Part shown: positions 36,161-45,631 of the stretch, in pieces
Layout of the letters: each line of letters begins with the position of its first letter
Numbering within the stretch: the stretch's first letter is position 1
Assembly (NCBI GenBank): GCA_016699835.1
Contig: CP064987.1
Coordinates: 2,728,001-2,792,000 of the forward strand
Length of the DNA stretch: 64,000 nt
Direction: 5' to 3'
Origin: Phycisphaerales bacterium
GTDB lineage: Bacteria; Planctomycetota; Phycisphaerae; Phycisphaerales; UBA1924
Translations under genes and position numbers: made by a program
Notes under the pieces: generated by a model
The model's database searches: none
Seen by the model: the letters and a program-made list of their open reading frames with translations, nothing else
What the model was told of the DNA's origin: nothing

Positions 36161-37551
36161 CGAGTTGGACAGGCGAGTTTCTGTCGCGATCGACGGCGGG
36201 CCAGTGGCTCTCGCGCGTGGATCCCTCACGCGAGTTTTCCGGAGTCTCGACCGACACGAGGGCGATCCTGCCCGGACAACTCTTTGTCGCGATCCGAGGC
36301 GATCAGTTCGATGGTCACGAGTTCCTTCAGGACGCCGCCCGCGCGGGGGCCGGGGCCGCGATGGTGCATCGCGTGCCCCGCGACATCCCCTCCGGCCTCG
36401 CCGTGCTTCGCGTCGCCGACACACGCAAGGCGCTCGGCGACCTGGCCTTTGCACACCGCAGTCGGCTGGACGCGACCGTGATCGCCGTCGCCGGCTCCAA
36501 TGGCAAGACCACCACGACGCGCCTCATCGACGCGGTGCTCTCGGCCTCGATCAAGGGCACGGCGTCGGCGAAGAGTTTCAACAACGACATCGGAGTCCCG
36601 CTCACGATCCTGCGTGCCACGCCCGAGGACAGGTACCTCCTGTGCGAAGTGGGGACCAACGCGCCCGGTGAGTTGCTCCCGCTCGCGAGGATGATCCGGC
36701 CCGACGTGGGCGTGCTGACCTCGATCGGGCGCGAGCATCTCGAGGGGTTCTCGACGCTCGAGGGCGTGATCGAGGAAGAGTTATCGATCCTCGACGCGAT
36801 CGCGCCCGGCGGATGCGTGATCGTGAACGCGGACAATGAGGACTTGGATCGTGCGGTCACGGCTCGCGCCCCCTCGTGTGTGCGGCGTCGTGTCGGTAGC
36901 AACGGCGACACGGAACTCGCGTTCTCGCTTCGGAGCGCGTCCTTCAATGGCTCGACCTTCTCGCTCGGCGGACGCGAGTGCACCACGAAACTGCTCGGTA
37001 TCCACAACGCCCTCAACGCGGCGCTCGCTCTGGCGGTGTCGCGCGAGATGGGTCTCGATTGGTCCACCAGCCTCAAGGGCCTCGCGGCGGCATCGGGACC
37101 TCCCATGCGCCTCGAGGCGGTGGAGGAAGGCGGTGTTCGAGTCCTGAACGACGCGTACAACGCGAATCCGGACTCCGCCCTCGCGGCCCTTCGCGTCTTT
37201 TCGAGCGTGAAACCCGCGGGATCTCGCGGCGTGGTCGTCTTCGCCGACATGCTGGAACTCGGCCCCGACGCGCCGGCGATGCACCGGGAGATCGGACGCG
37301 CGATCGCCTCGACGCCGGGCGTCGACCGGGCGTTCTTCATCGGTGAACTCTCGCGTCACGCCGCCGACGAGGCGATCGTCTCCATGGCGCCGGCGTCGGT
37401 CACGAGGCACGACCATGCTGATGATCAGACAATGACATTGGTCGCCGAGATGCTCGAGCCCGGCGACTTCGTGCTGCTGAAGGGTTCACGCCGAAACGCG
37501 CTCGAGCGGATCGTCCGCCGACTCTCGCCCGCGGCCGCCTTCGCCCGATAG
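36157..37551 (+). CDS. murF: UDP-MurNAc-pentapeptide synthetase MurF
   Basis: This 464-residue Mur ligase joins D-Ala-D-Ala to the tripeptide. The ATP loop is VAGSNGKTTT (111-120); KSFNNDIGVPLTIL, EVGTNAPGELLPLA and NDAYNANPDS are MurF signatures. The start is a GTG overlapping the murE stop, so translation is coupled. mraY follows after 16 bp. Confidence 0.95.
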   Translation: MTSWTGEFLSRSTAGQWLSRVDPSREFSGVSTDTRAILPGQLFVAIRGDQFDGHEFLQDAARAGAGAAMVHRVPRDIPSGLAVLRVADTRKALGDLAFAHRSRLDATVIAVAGSNGKTTTTRLIDAVLSASIKGTASAKSFNNDIGVPLTILRATPEDRYLLCEVGTNAPGELLPLARMIRPDVGVLTSIGREHLEGFSTLEGVIEEELSILDAIAPGGCVIVNADNEDLDRAVTARAPSCVRRRVGSNGDTELAFSLRSASFNGSTFSLGGRECTTKLLGIHNALNAALALAVSREMGLDWSTSLKGLAAASGPPMRLEAVEEGGVRVLNDAYNANPDSALAALRVFSSVKPAGSRGVVVFADMLELGPDAPAMHREIGRAIASTPGVDRAFFIGELSRHAADEAIVSMAPASVTRHDHADDQTMTLVAEMLEPGDFVLLKGSRRNALERIVRRLSPAAAFAR

Positions 37552-37567
37552 AGCCACTACGCGAGCG

Positions 37568-38728
37568 ATGATCTACCTTCTCCACGAGGCTCTGTACAAA
37601 CTCGAGACCGACCTTGGGGTCTATCGATACCTCCAGGTGCTGGAGCAGCGAGACTTCCGCGCCCTGGCCGCCAGCCTCCTGAGTTTCGCGATCGTGCTCC
37701 TTCTGGGCAAACGCGTCATCCGCCAACTCGTTCGAATGAAGATCGGGGACTCCGGGCTGAGCGACGCCGACGCCCTGAAGATCCACGCCAACAGCAAGGC
37801 CAACACCCCCACGATGGGCGGCATCCTCATTGTCGGCGCGATCCTCGTCAGCGTGCTCCTCCTCGCCGACATCCGTTCGTCGTACATCTACCTTGGCCTG
37901 ACCGTGATGCTGTGGCTGGCGGCGGTCGGCGGCGTGGACGACTACTTGAAACTCACCGCGAAGTCACGCGGGAGCGCCAGCCGCCAGGGGCTCTACGCCT
38001 GGGAGAAACTCGTCTTCCAACTCGGCATCGGCCTGATCGTCGGCTATTTCCTCTATCGCCAGGGAAGCGGAGCCGAGGACCTTCGCCACGTCCTCACTCT
38101 TCCGTTCCAGAAGACGTATGTCAAAGGAAACCCGTCACCAGGCCTCATCTATCTCTCGGCGCCCGTCTTCATCGTGCTCGCCACGATGATGGTCGCGGGG
38201 ATGAGCAACGCCGTGAACATCACCGACGGGATGGACGGCCTGGCGACCGGGACGAGCGCCATCACGACGGTGGGGGTGCTGGTCGTCTGTGTCATCGGGG
38301 TGAACCAGTCGCGGGCGCAAGAGTTGCTCGTGCCGTTCGTGCAGAATGCCGAGGAGTTGCCCGTGCTCGCGGGGGCGGTGATCGGCGCGTGCCTTGGATT
38401 CCTGTGGTGGAACTGCTCGCCGGCCCAGGTCTTCATGGGCGATGTCGGCGCGCTGAGTCTCGGCGGATTGATCGGGTACTTCGCCGTCGCGATCCGCCAG
38501 GAGTTCGTCGTGCTCCTGATGAGCGGCGTCTTCCTCGCCGAGATCGGGTCGGTCGCGCTCCAGGTGGGCTATTTCAAGGCCACCGGCGGCAAGCGCATCT
38601 TTCGTGTCGCGCCGTATCACCACCACCTGCACCTGGGTGGATGGACCGAGCAGCAGGTCGTCGCGCGGGCGTGGATCGTCTCGATCCTGCTCGTGGCGGC
38701 GGCGCTCACGACCATCAAGATGAGGTGA
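37568..38728 (+). CDS. mraY: Phospho-MurNAc-pentapeptide transferase MraY
   Basis: This 386-residue membrane enzyme transfers phospho-MurNAc-pentapeptide to undecaprenyl phosphate, making lipid I. Motifs are SKANTPTMGGILI (N-terminal), GGVDDYLKL (Asp pair), NITDGMDGLATG and FMGDVGALSLGG, with about ten helices and the terminal HHHLHLGGWTEQQVV. The usual following dcw genes (murD, ftsW, murG) are absent: a minus-strand cluster begins 12 bp beyond the stop. The unit queA-murE-murF-mraY therefore ends here. Confidence 0.96.
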   Translation: MIYLLHEALYKLETDLGVYRYLQVLEQRDFRALAASLLSFAIVLLLGKRVIRQLVRMKIGDSGLSDADALKIHANSKANTPTMGGILIVGAILVSVLLLADIRSSYIYLGLTVMLWLAAVGGVDDYLKLTAKSRGSASRQGLYAWEKLVFQLGIGLIVGYFLYRQGSGAEDLRHVLTLPFQKTYVKGNPSPGLIYLSAPVFIVLATMMVAGMSNAVNITDGMDGLATGTSAITTVGVLVVCVIGVNQSRAQELLVPFVQNAEELPVLAGAVIGACLGFLWWNCSPAQVFMGDVGALSLGGLIGYFAVAIRQEFVVLLMSGVFLAEIGSVALQVGYFKATGGKRIFRVAPYHHHLHLGGWTEQQVVARAWIVSILLVAAALTTIKMR

Positions 38729-38740
38729 AGCGATCGTGTG

Positions 38741-39925
38741 CTATTCGAGGAGCAGCGCCCGCCGGACGAGGATCTCGTTCTGGATGGGCCCCGCCTTGCC
38801 CGGCTCGATCGTGATCGAAAAGGTGCGGTCCTTGGCGTTGCCCGACTCACCCAGGTCGGCCTGGACCTCGGCTCGAGGCGACTCGGGCGTGAGATGGTGA
38901 CTCGCGACCTCGCGTGAATCGATCAGCACACGGACGGTCATGTCGCCATACTCGCGGCTTGTGGGCGCGAGTTCGATGATCATGGAGGTCCGCGTCGTCG
39001 CGTCTGGGATCAGCCATGACGCGGTTCCCGGGCCGGAGATGTGAATGTCCGCGGCTCCAAGGGGCGCCGCACGATCACGCTCGACACGCATTGGAGGGAT
39101 CCAGAAGCGAGAAACCGGGCCGGTCATCGAGCCGCTGTGGCGAGCGAGCGGCACGAGTCGCTCGCTCGCGAGATTGACGCTGACGACCTCTCGGAGCGAG
39201 ATCTCCTTCGGCTCGGCGCTTCCGGCGGTCGTGATCGTGAGGGTGCCGGCGTCGTAGGCGTTGATTGTGCAGGCGACGATCGTGCCGTCATCGAGGCGCA
39301 GCCGCGTGCCCTTGGCCGGCATGCCCGGGTTGGCGAGGCGCACCACGCGGACCCGGGTCGCCGGGATCTCGAGGGGTTGCCCGCCGACATCCATCGTGAG
39401 CATCTCGCCGATGGAGGCGACAAAGCCTTCGAGTCGATCGCCGTTGGTGAGCAGGACGACGTCGCCGGCGGAGGGCGGCGGGACGTCTTTCGCAAGAACA
39501 TCGGACTGCATCGCGAGGATGCTCACCGATTCGAGCGACCAGGACGAGACGCCCAGCGACGGATGCCGCCAGGAGACGGTCTCGGGCTTGGAGTTCGCGA
39601 CCTCGAGTCGCCCTGGGAGGTGCTGCCCATCGGTGAGTTCGATCCATCCCGAGGGGGCGATGCGATCGCGACCGACCTGGATCCACTCGGAATCCTCGGG
39701 TTGGGTCGCGCTCGTGGCCCGATCCGGGAGCAGGGCGAGCACACCCGAAAGCGGCAGGGTTTGTGGCGTGTTGGAATGCTCGAGGAAGTGGAGCACGCCC
39801 CCCTCGAGCCGCAGCTCACGCACGTGGTGCTCGCGGAGGTGGGCGTCGAGTACGACCTGCGCGCCGGCCGGAGCCGCCGCGATCAGGGTGACAAGGGCAA
39901 ATCGATGGAAAGGCTTGGGAATCAC
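38741..39925 (-). CDS. Secreted protein of the vWA cluster, possible NPCBM-like C-terminus
   Basis: The 394-residue protein starts at a GTG overlapping the upstream stop (GTGA) and begins with a signal-like VIPKPFHRFALVTLIAAAPAGAQ... segment. It holds two or three β-rich repeats around LTNGDRLEGFVASIGE and LRLDDGTIVACTINAYD, then a C-terminal 120 residues (IELAPTSREYGDMTVRVLIDS...) with the feel of an NPCBM-type carbohydrate-binding module. No catalytic motif is visible. It is the last gene of the cluster, converging with mraY. Family call is tentative. Confidence 0.6.
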   Translation of the reverse strand: MIPKPFHRFALVTLIAAAPAGAQVVLDAHLREHHVRELRLEGGVLHFLEHSNTPQTLPLSGVLALLPDRATSATQPEDSEWIQVGRDRIAPSGWIELTDGQHLPGRLEVANSKPETVSWRHPSLGVSSWSLESVSILAMQSDVLAKDVPPPSAGDVVLLTNGDRLEGFVASIGEMLTMDVGGQPLEIPATRVRVVRLANPGMPAKGTRLRLDDGTIVACTINAYDAGTLTITTAGSAEPKEISLREVVSVNLASERLVPLARHSGSMTGPVSRFWIPPMRVERDRAAPLGAADIHISGPGTASWLIPDATTRTSMIIELAPTSREYGDMTVRVLIDSREVASHHLTPESPRAEVQADLGESGNAKDRTFSITIEPGKAGPIQNEILVRRALLLE

Positions 39926-41007
39926 TTCTGGAAAATCGGCAGATATCGCTTGGGCATTTGCAGGATAATGAGGGCCATGGCGGTTCCGTAGGGTTTTCCG
40001 ACGGAAGGATCGTCCCAAAGCCCATCTGTTCCCTGTTTTCTCAGGAGTTCTTCTCGGACCTTGGGCCACCAGGTGCTCCAGTGCTTCCCCCCGGCGAGGA
40101 ACATCGCCTGCACGCCGTAGTACTGCCCATAAAAATAGTGCATCTGGCCCATGGACATCGAGGCGTTGGCGGAGTTGATCTCGAGGTAGTCCAGGCCAGA
40201 CTCGATGGCGCGGTCCTCGTAGATCCCCGCGTAGTACAGCGTGGCCACGCCCGCCGCCGACCGGGGCCAGGCCGACGCGCCGACCTGTTTCATATATCGA
40301 AACCCGCCGTCGTCGTTCTGGCACGAGCGCACGTAATCCACGGCCTTGTCGATCACGTCTTTCGAGACTTCCAGCCCCGCGTTGCGGGCGGCACGCAGGC
40401 CCATCACCGCGCAAATCGTCACGCTCACGTCGGCCTCGAACGGAACGGGGTTGTACCGCCAGCCGCCATCGGGGTTCTGCGTCGTCTCCAGGAGCCGCAC
40501 CGCCTTGACGAGCGCCGTGTGCACGCGCTGGGAGAGGGCGGCGTCTGGCCCACCACGCGTCATGCCGTAGATCTCGCCCAGAAAGACCGTCGCGAAACCG
40601 TGACCATACATCGGAACATTGGCCGAGGGCGTCGCGACCAGCCCGTTCTCCTGCGAGTTGGAGAGGATGAACTCGAGTCCCTTGGCGACGTTCTCGCCAT
40701 AGATCCCGCGCCCGGGGACGTGCCCGTCACCCATGAACGCGAGGCAGGAGAGGGCGGTGATCGCGACATTGCTCCCAAAGGCGCCGTCGCCGAAGGATCC
40801 GTCGTCGCGCTGCTCGCGCGCCAACGCGGCGAGCCCCGTGCGCCACGCGGTCTCGAGTTCGGGCGTGATCTCGTTCTCGCTCGGCGCATTGACCGCGGAA
40901 TCGTGACGCGGCGCCGGGGCGCCCGTCGAGGGCGCGTCGGGGACGGGCTGTCCCGCGTACCCGGCGACGAGCACGCCGAGCAGGGCTGTGGCGAAGGTCG
41001 GCGTCAT
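39922..41007 (-). CDS. Secreted prenyltransferase/squalene-cyclase-repeat protein lacking DXDD
   Basis: The 361-residue protein has a signal peptide (about 1-18) and several repeats of the α/α toroid family: EQRDDGSFGDGAFG, NPDGGWRYNPVP, NDDGGFRYMK and GTDGLWDDPS. The fold matches terpenoid cyclases/prenyltransferases, but I find no DXDD acid motif and no prenyltransferase zinc ligands, so a cyclase activity is unlikely. It may be a periplasmic binding or scaffolding protein. The gene overlaps its neighbours on both sides by 4 bp. Confidence 0.78.
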   Translation of the reverse strand: MTPTFATALLGVLVAGYAGQPVPDAPSTGAPAPRHDSAVNAPSENEITPELETAWRTGLAALAREQRDDGSFGDGAFGSNVAITALSCLAFMGDGHVPGRGIYGENVAKGLEFILSNSQENGLVATPSANVPMYGHGFATVFLGEIYGMTRGGPDAALSQRVHTALVKAVRLLETTQNPDGGWRYNPVPFEADVSVTICAVMGLRAARNAGLEVSKDVIDKAVDYVRSCQNDDGGFRYMKQVGASAWPRSAAGVATLYYAGIYEDRAIESGLDYLEINSANASMSMGQMHYFYGQYYGVQAMFLAGGKHWSTWWPKVREELLRKQGTDGLWDDPSVGKPYGTAMALIILQMPKRYLPIFQK

Positions 41008-41789
41008 GGATTGGTGTTCTCGCCCCGTCCCGCTCGGGTGGCATCCTCGGCAAGGCGCTTGTAGTAGGCCTCGGTCTTGGCTCGGTACGCCGCGCTGAAC
41101 CGATCGGCAAGGCCCTGGCGGAGCGCGTCACGCATGTGCGCGGGCAGATTCCCCCACAACGCCTCGCCACCGGCACGCACCTCGGCGCCCGGGCCATCCT
41201 GCCTCGCGATGTTGGGCGCCCCGGCCTGATTCGTCGGTTGAGACTGTTGCTGCTGCTGGCTCTGCTGCTGTTGTTGCTGCTGCTGATCGGGCTCCTGCCG
41301 ATCCTGCGGCTTGTTCTTCTTGTCTTGCTTCTGTTGCCGCTGCTTCGCCTCCTCGATGAGTTTGTCGAGTTTCACGAGCACATCGGCCTGGGCACGCTGC
41401 GTCTGGATCCCCGTGTCCGACGCCGTGCGCAGGCGATCGGTCACGAACTCCATGAGGTCGATCGCCGACTCAAAGGGATCGGATCTCGTCGTCCCATCGA
41501 GCGCGTGATCGAGGTCGCGATCTCGCCGTGCCGCCCCGGTTGGATCATCGCCCGAGGCCGGCGTCGACGTGTCCTGTGGCTTGGCCGTCGGAGTCAACCC
41601 GAGAAGATCATCCAGCGTCGGCTCATCGGCAGCTTTCGACGAGGCCGCGTCCATATTCACGTTCGTCGCTGCCGGCTTCGCGTCTGCCGGCGGATCTGTA
41701 TCGGGTGCGGCCCATGCAGACATGGCGAGTCCAGTTCCGGCAATGAAAGCCACGAACTTGGCGAGCACAGTTTCCGACAATCGTGTCAT
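41004..41789 (-). CDS. Glutamine-rich exported protein of the vWA cluster
   Basis: The 261-residue protein has a signal peptide (about 8-28), an acidic Ala/Pro/Thr region, a helical segment (about 105-155) and a nearly uninterrupted polyglutamine tract (169-184, encoded by a TGC/CTG-type triplet run near 41245-41285). The C-terminal 60 residues hold LPAHMRDALRQGLADRFSAAYRAK, a conserved-looking helix ending in Arg/Glu. No family was recognised. It overlaps the upstream and downstream genes by 4 bp, so it belongs to the same transcript. Confidence 0.7.
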   Translation of the reverse strand: MTRLSETVLAKFVAFIAGTGLAMSAWAAPDTDPPADAKPAATNVNMDAASSKAADEPTLDDLLGLTPTAKPQDTSTPASGDDPTGAARRDRDLDHALDGTTRSDPFESAIDLMEFVTDRLRTASDTGIQTQRAQADVLVKLDKLIEEAKQRQQKQDKKNKPQDRQEPDQQQQQQQQSQQQQQSQPTNQAGAPNIARQDGPGAEVRAGGEALWGNLPAHMRDALRQGLADRFSAAYRAKTEAYYKRLAEDATRAGRGENTNP

Positions 41790-44700
41790 GACGCACCTCC
41801 CGGTGGCGCTGGTGGTTGAGCAGGCTCCTCGGGCGTCTCGGGTGGAGTCTCACCGCTGTTCGAGAGTTCCTCGAGCAGTTTCTTCGCAAGGCCCGTGATC
41901 TCGCCCTGCAACTCCGACGCGGCCCGGGCGTCGTCGGTGGAGTTGTTGTCGGCTGCGTCGCGAGTCAGCGTCGCCGCCTCCGCCTGGAGATCGCGAAGGA
42001 GTTTCAGTTGAGCGACCGGTGGCACGAGCGGCGGCGGCCCACCCGATCCACCTCCACCCCCGCCACCACCTCCGCCAGAATCTTCCTCGAACTCGTCACG
42101 CTTCTTCTTCGCCTCGGCCAATGCACGAAGCAGCGATGCGAGCGTACTCTCCGTCAGAGTCTGATCCCGACGGACCGCTGTCGGGACCGCACCCTCGCCC
42201 AGCGCCGCCGACGCACGCTGCATCGACCCATCGATCCGACGGTGCGCGAACGCGAAGACCACGGCGTCGGTCAACCCTTCAGCCTCCGATTCCATCGCCT
42301 TCACCCGCTCGCGCAATTCGGCCTGCTTCGCCCCAAGCGCCCGCACGCTCAGCCGATCCCGCCGCGTGAGGTCCTTCCCCGCAAACGCCTCGGTCTCGGC
42401 GCTCAAGGCAACCTGGAGTTCGAGGATCTCCGCGTACTTCTTCGCCAGTTCCGCCCGCTGCCGATCCTGCTCACGCTCGCTGGCGTCTTCGTCAACCTTC
42501 TTTGCCGCGTCCTCGGCGTCGACGAGTCGCGCGAGACTCTCCCGCTCACGCTCCTCGGCCAGTGACGCCGTCGGTGGCGACGCACGCAACCGGCCCACGG
42601 CCTGCGCCTGCGCCGATTCCGCGGCGTTCAGGTGCGCGCGAACCTGACCGAGTTCATCACCCTCGGCCCTATCAATCACGCCCAACGTCGCCTTGTCGAG
42701 TGCAACCATTCCCGCGTCAAGTCCCGTAAGGTCGCCCTCGCCGGCGTCAATCAGCCGCTTGAGTTCGCCCTGCTGCATGGCGATCAGCCCACGAATCAAC
42801 TCTAAAACTTCCGCGACCTGCCGGCGAAGGGCCGCGTCACGCTCACGCTCGACTTGCTGCAGTTGCTCGAGCATCTGCTGGAGCGCCTCCGCCGCCTGCT
42901 CCTGCTGCTGATCGGCGCGACCCGTCTGATTCTGCCGGATCTGCTGGGCCGCGTCCCGCTGACGTTCGGCGAGTTGGGCCTCGCGTGCACGCTGCGCCGC
43001 CTGACGCATCGCGTTCGCCTGCCCGGGATCGGCCTGCTGCATGTGCTGGGCACGCTGCTCGATCGTGTCGATCGCCGCCGACGCCGTGCGCGAGAGTTCT
43101 TCCTGTCGCTGTCCCAGCCGCTCGAGATCCACTCGCTGCTGCTCGGTGAGATTCTCCAAAGGCTTTCCCTGCGTCTCGGCGGCCGCCGCACGCGTCTGCG
43201 ATTGAATCTGCCGCTGGTCACTCAGCAAGCGCTCCAGCGTGCGACGGATCGCCCACGAATCCTGCCCCGATTCGAGGAGAGCCGCGAGTTCTGTCAGGTT
43301 CCGCGCCGCCTCACGCTGGGCCTTCTCGGCCTGGGATCGTGCCGCTTCACGCGCATCGCTCGATGTCTCATCCTGAGCGAGCGCATCGAGCGCACCCTCG
43401 GCGGACTCTGCCGCGTCCGAGGCCCTCTGCACCAACTCGCCCGCCTCACCAAGCAGATCTTTGATCGCGTCATCGTCCAGCCGATTCCGCGTGACACGAC
43501 TTTCCAGCCGATCAAGCGTCTCGTCCACCGGGTGCAGCCGATCACGAATCGCGTTCTGAACGGCACGCTGCTGGCGGGCGGCGGCGTGTTGCGCCGCAGC
43601 CAGACCGAGCGATTGCGTGAGCCGCGACTGCTCTTCCTCGAGCCGCCGGGCCGCATCGCGCACCGCCTGCAGTTCGGTGCGAATCTCCTCGACGAGTTGC
43701 GCGTCGCTGATAACAAGCAAGCGTCGCACCGGCGAAACCACCGGCCCGCGCGGCGACTCGCCAAGGTCAAAGCCATCGGTCGCGATCGCCGTCAGCCAGA
43801 TCTCGTCGCCAGGCGTCACGCCCAGAGGTGCAAGGTCGAGCGTTGATTCTGCCCGCACGCGAACGCGGGAGCCGCTGGTCTCTGTGGTGCCCGCGGTGAT
43901 GAACTCGACCGGCTCCTCGATCGCTTCCGCAGGTGCCCCCGCGGAGTTGCCAGGAGGCCTCGCCGTCTGGCGTTGCACGATCAGCGAACGCACGCCCACG
44001 TCGTCACGCGCCTCACCCACGATCTCGACCACGGCCGACGCCAGCACCGATTCATCGCTCGCGGGCGAGAGGATCGCGCTCGTCGGCGGCGTGTCCTCGA
44101 GCACATCGAACGCGAACGCCGTGTCCTGCTCGCTCTCGATGCCGAACGAATCGACAAGGCGCGGCAGAAGCGTCATGGCGCTCGTCGCGTGGAGCGTGAG
44201 AGTCCATCGTGTCGCGTCACGTGTGAGCAAGGGTGCGGCATTCTCGGCAAAGCCGGAGAACATGGCGCCGACGCCGCCATCGGGTTGAGCCGGGTCCACG
44301 ACAGGGATGGGCTTATTCAGTAAGAGTTCGAGCGTGACCATCGATCGGGCCAGGATCGGGGCAATCGTGACGCGGTCCGTGGTCTCGATCGGGAGACCTC
44401 GCGAGCCGTGCACGAAGACGCCGGCGCTCGAGACGTCCGCGTCGGCGTACTCGGGCGGATCCACACGCACGCTCGCCGAGAGAATGCGAGGAGCGCGGAC
44501 CAGACGCAGACGCTCGACGTCGGTCGCGTCGTCGGACGACTCGAACCAGTACTCGAGCTCGATCTTCTCGTTCTCCGGGACTTCTTTCCCTACAGAGCCG
44601 GCGCTCGCGAGGATGGGTGTGGTCTCGACCAGACGCTCAAAGAGCGGGAGCGTGAGGGACCGCGCGGTATCTCCCTCGGCGCGCGGCTGGAACGTCATGA

Positions 44701-45481
44701 GCGCTCGCCGCGCCTCGCTTGCGATGCCGTTGATCCGGGCGCGATAGAACACGCTCACCTCGGCCTGGTCCGCGGACGTTGTGGACTTGGTGAGGACCGC
44801 GCGGAGGGGGACCGCCGACCCGAGGGCAAACGCGCGGATCTCCGTGGCGTTCTCGACCCCGGTCCGCTTCGGCCACGAGACATTCGCCCACGGCGTGAGC
44901 ACGCGACGTGTGCCGATGCCCATGAGCGTCGGCGTCCACGCACCCAGCGTCACGACCACGATCGCGGCGACGCCGCCCCACACCAGCGCCCGCCGAAGGT
45001 GCTCGGCCCGATACAGGCGTTTCACCCCGCCGCGATCGAGCCGCTCGAGCGCCGACTTCGCGAGCGAGTCGGCCTGTTCGGGCGCGATCCGACCGAGTTC
45101 AAGCCCCGACGTGAGTACGCCCCGGATGCCGGCGGCCTGGGCCTCGGGGAGTTCCTCCAATCGAAGCGCGACATCCGAGAGCCGAGGATGGAACCCCCAC
45201 GCCGGCCGGACGAAACGCCACAACGCCACGCTGATGCCCGCCAGCCCCGCAACCCAGACGACGAAGCGTGCCGCCTTGGGAAGCCGGAGCAGGAAGTCGA
45301 GACCGGCGAAGGCGAATATGCCCAGAATTGCCAGGGCCACGACGAGCGCGAACGCCGAGAAGACCAGACGAAGCCACGCCAGTCGGCGGACGCGAGCAAG
45401 GCGCGATCGCAGTGTCGAGACCGACGCCGGCTCACCGCGTGGATCGTGCTGTGCCTCCTGCCTCTCGACCCGATCTGACAT
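41786..45481 (-). CDS. Large DUF4175-type membrane coiled-coil protein
   Basis: This 1231-residue protein starts with three hydrophobic helices (about 37-60, 70-90, 168-190) typical of DUF4175, followed by a periplasmic β-rich part (about 200-560). A very long Ala/Arg/Glu/Gln coiled-coil region (about 580-1160) contains runs such as QQEQAAEALQQMLEQLQQ. It ends in a Gly-rich patch (GGGGGGGGG) and a Pro-rich tail. Planctomycete genomes carry such proteins beside BatA-like genes. The function is unknown; the shape suggests a membrane scaffold spanning the envelope. A 197-bp promoter region separates it from the vWA gene upstream. Confidence 0.8.
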   Translation of the reverse strand: MSDRVERQEAQHDPRGEPASVSTLRSRLARVRRLAWLRLVFSAFALVVALAILGIFAFAGLDFLLRLPKAARFVVWVAGLAGISVALWRFVRPAWGFHPRLSDVALRLEELPEAQAAGIRGVLTSGLELGRIAPEQADSLAKSALERLDRGGVKRLYRAEHLRRALVWGGVAAIVVVTLGAWTPTLMGIGTRRVLTPWANVSWPKRTGVENATEIRAFALGSAVPLRAVLTKSTTSADQAEVSVFYRARINGIASEARRALMTFQPRAEGDTARSLTLPLFERLVETTPILASAGSVGKEVPENEKIELEYWFESSDDATDVERLRLVRAPRILSASVRVDPPEYADADVSSAGVFVHGSRGLPIETTDRVTIAPILARSMVTLELLLNKPIPVVDPAQPDGGVGAMFSGFAENAAPLLTRDATRWTLTLHATSAMTLLPRLVDSFGIESEQDTAFAFDVLEDTPPTSAILSPASDESVLASAVVEIVGEARDDVGVRSLIVQRQTARPPGNSAGAPAEAIEEPVEFITAGTTETSGSRVRVRAESTLDLAPLGVTPGDEIWLTAIATDGFDLGESPRGPVVSPVRRLLVISDAQLVEEIRTELQAVRDAARRLEEEQSRLTQSLGLAAAQHAAARQQRAVQNAIRDRLHPVDETLDRLESRVTRNRLDDDAIKDLLGEAGELVQRASDAAESAEGALDALAQDETSSDAREAARSQAEKAQREAARNLTELAALLESGQDSWAIRRTLERLLSDQRQIQSQTRAAAAETQGKPLENLTEQQRVDLERLGQRQEELSRTASAAIDTIEQRAQHMQQADPGQANAMRQAAQRAREAQLAERQRDAAQQIRQNQTGRADQQQEQAAEALQQMLEQLQQVERERDAALRRQVAEVLELIRGLIAMQQGELKRLIDAGEGDLTGLDAGMVALDKATLGVIDRAEGDELGQVRAHLNAAESAQAQAVGRLRASPPTASLAEERERESLARLVDAEDAAKKVDEDASEREQDRQRAELAKKYAEILELQVALSAETEAFAGKDLTRRDRLSVRALGAKQAELRERVKAMESEAEGLTDAVVFAFAHRRIDGSMQRASAALGEGAVPTAVRRDQTLTESTLASLLRALAEAKKKRDEFEEDSGGGGGGGGGGSGGPPPLVPPVAQLKLLRDLQAEAATLTRDAADNNSTDDARAASELQGEITGLAKKLLEELSNSGETPPETPEEPAQPPAPPGGAS

Positions 45482-45571
45482 CCGTGGCGCTCCGTCGTCG
45501 GCCAGACATGGTGGGCCGATTCAGCATGGTCGTATCGACTCCTTCTCCGAATCGGTACGGTCTCAGAATAC

Positions 45572-45587
45572 GGTCCGGACCATTCTA
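45572..45587 (-). promoter_or_regulatory. Candidate -10 element with adjacent palindrome before the DUF4175 gene
   Basis: TAGAAT (complement of 45582-45587), a 5/6 match to the -10 consensus, lies just ahead of the perfect palindrome GGTCCGGACC (45572-45581) on the minus strand. No -35 match is found 17 bp further upstream, but the TGTGAC dyad is centred about 47 bp from the expected start, a position a CRP-type activator could use. The call is inferential. Confidence 0.4.
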
Positions 45588-45613
45588 TTCCATAGATGCG
45601 TGTTTCTCGGACC

Positions 45614-45631
45614 TGTGACGCCCAAGTCACA
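45614..45631. promoter_or_regulatory. TGTGAC-N6-GTCACA dyad upstream of the DUF4175 operon
   Basis: TGTGACGCCCAAGTCACA is an 18-bp site with perfect 6-bp arms, in the 197-bp gap between the vWA gene and the DUF4175 gene. Another TGTGAC-N6-GTCACA site, with a different spacer, precedes the DUF58 gene at 51521. CRP/FNR-family regulators bind related TGTGA-type half-sites, but the arms here are two bases further apart than the E. coli CRP consensus. Probably a shared operator. Confidence 0.6.
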
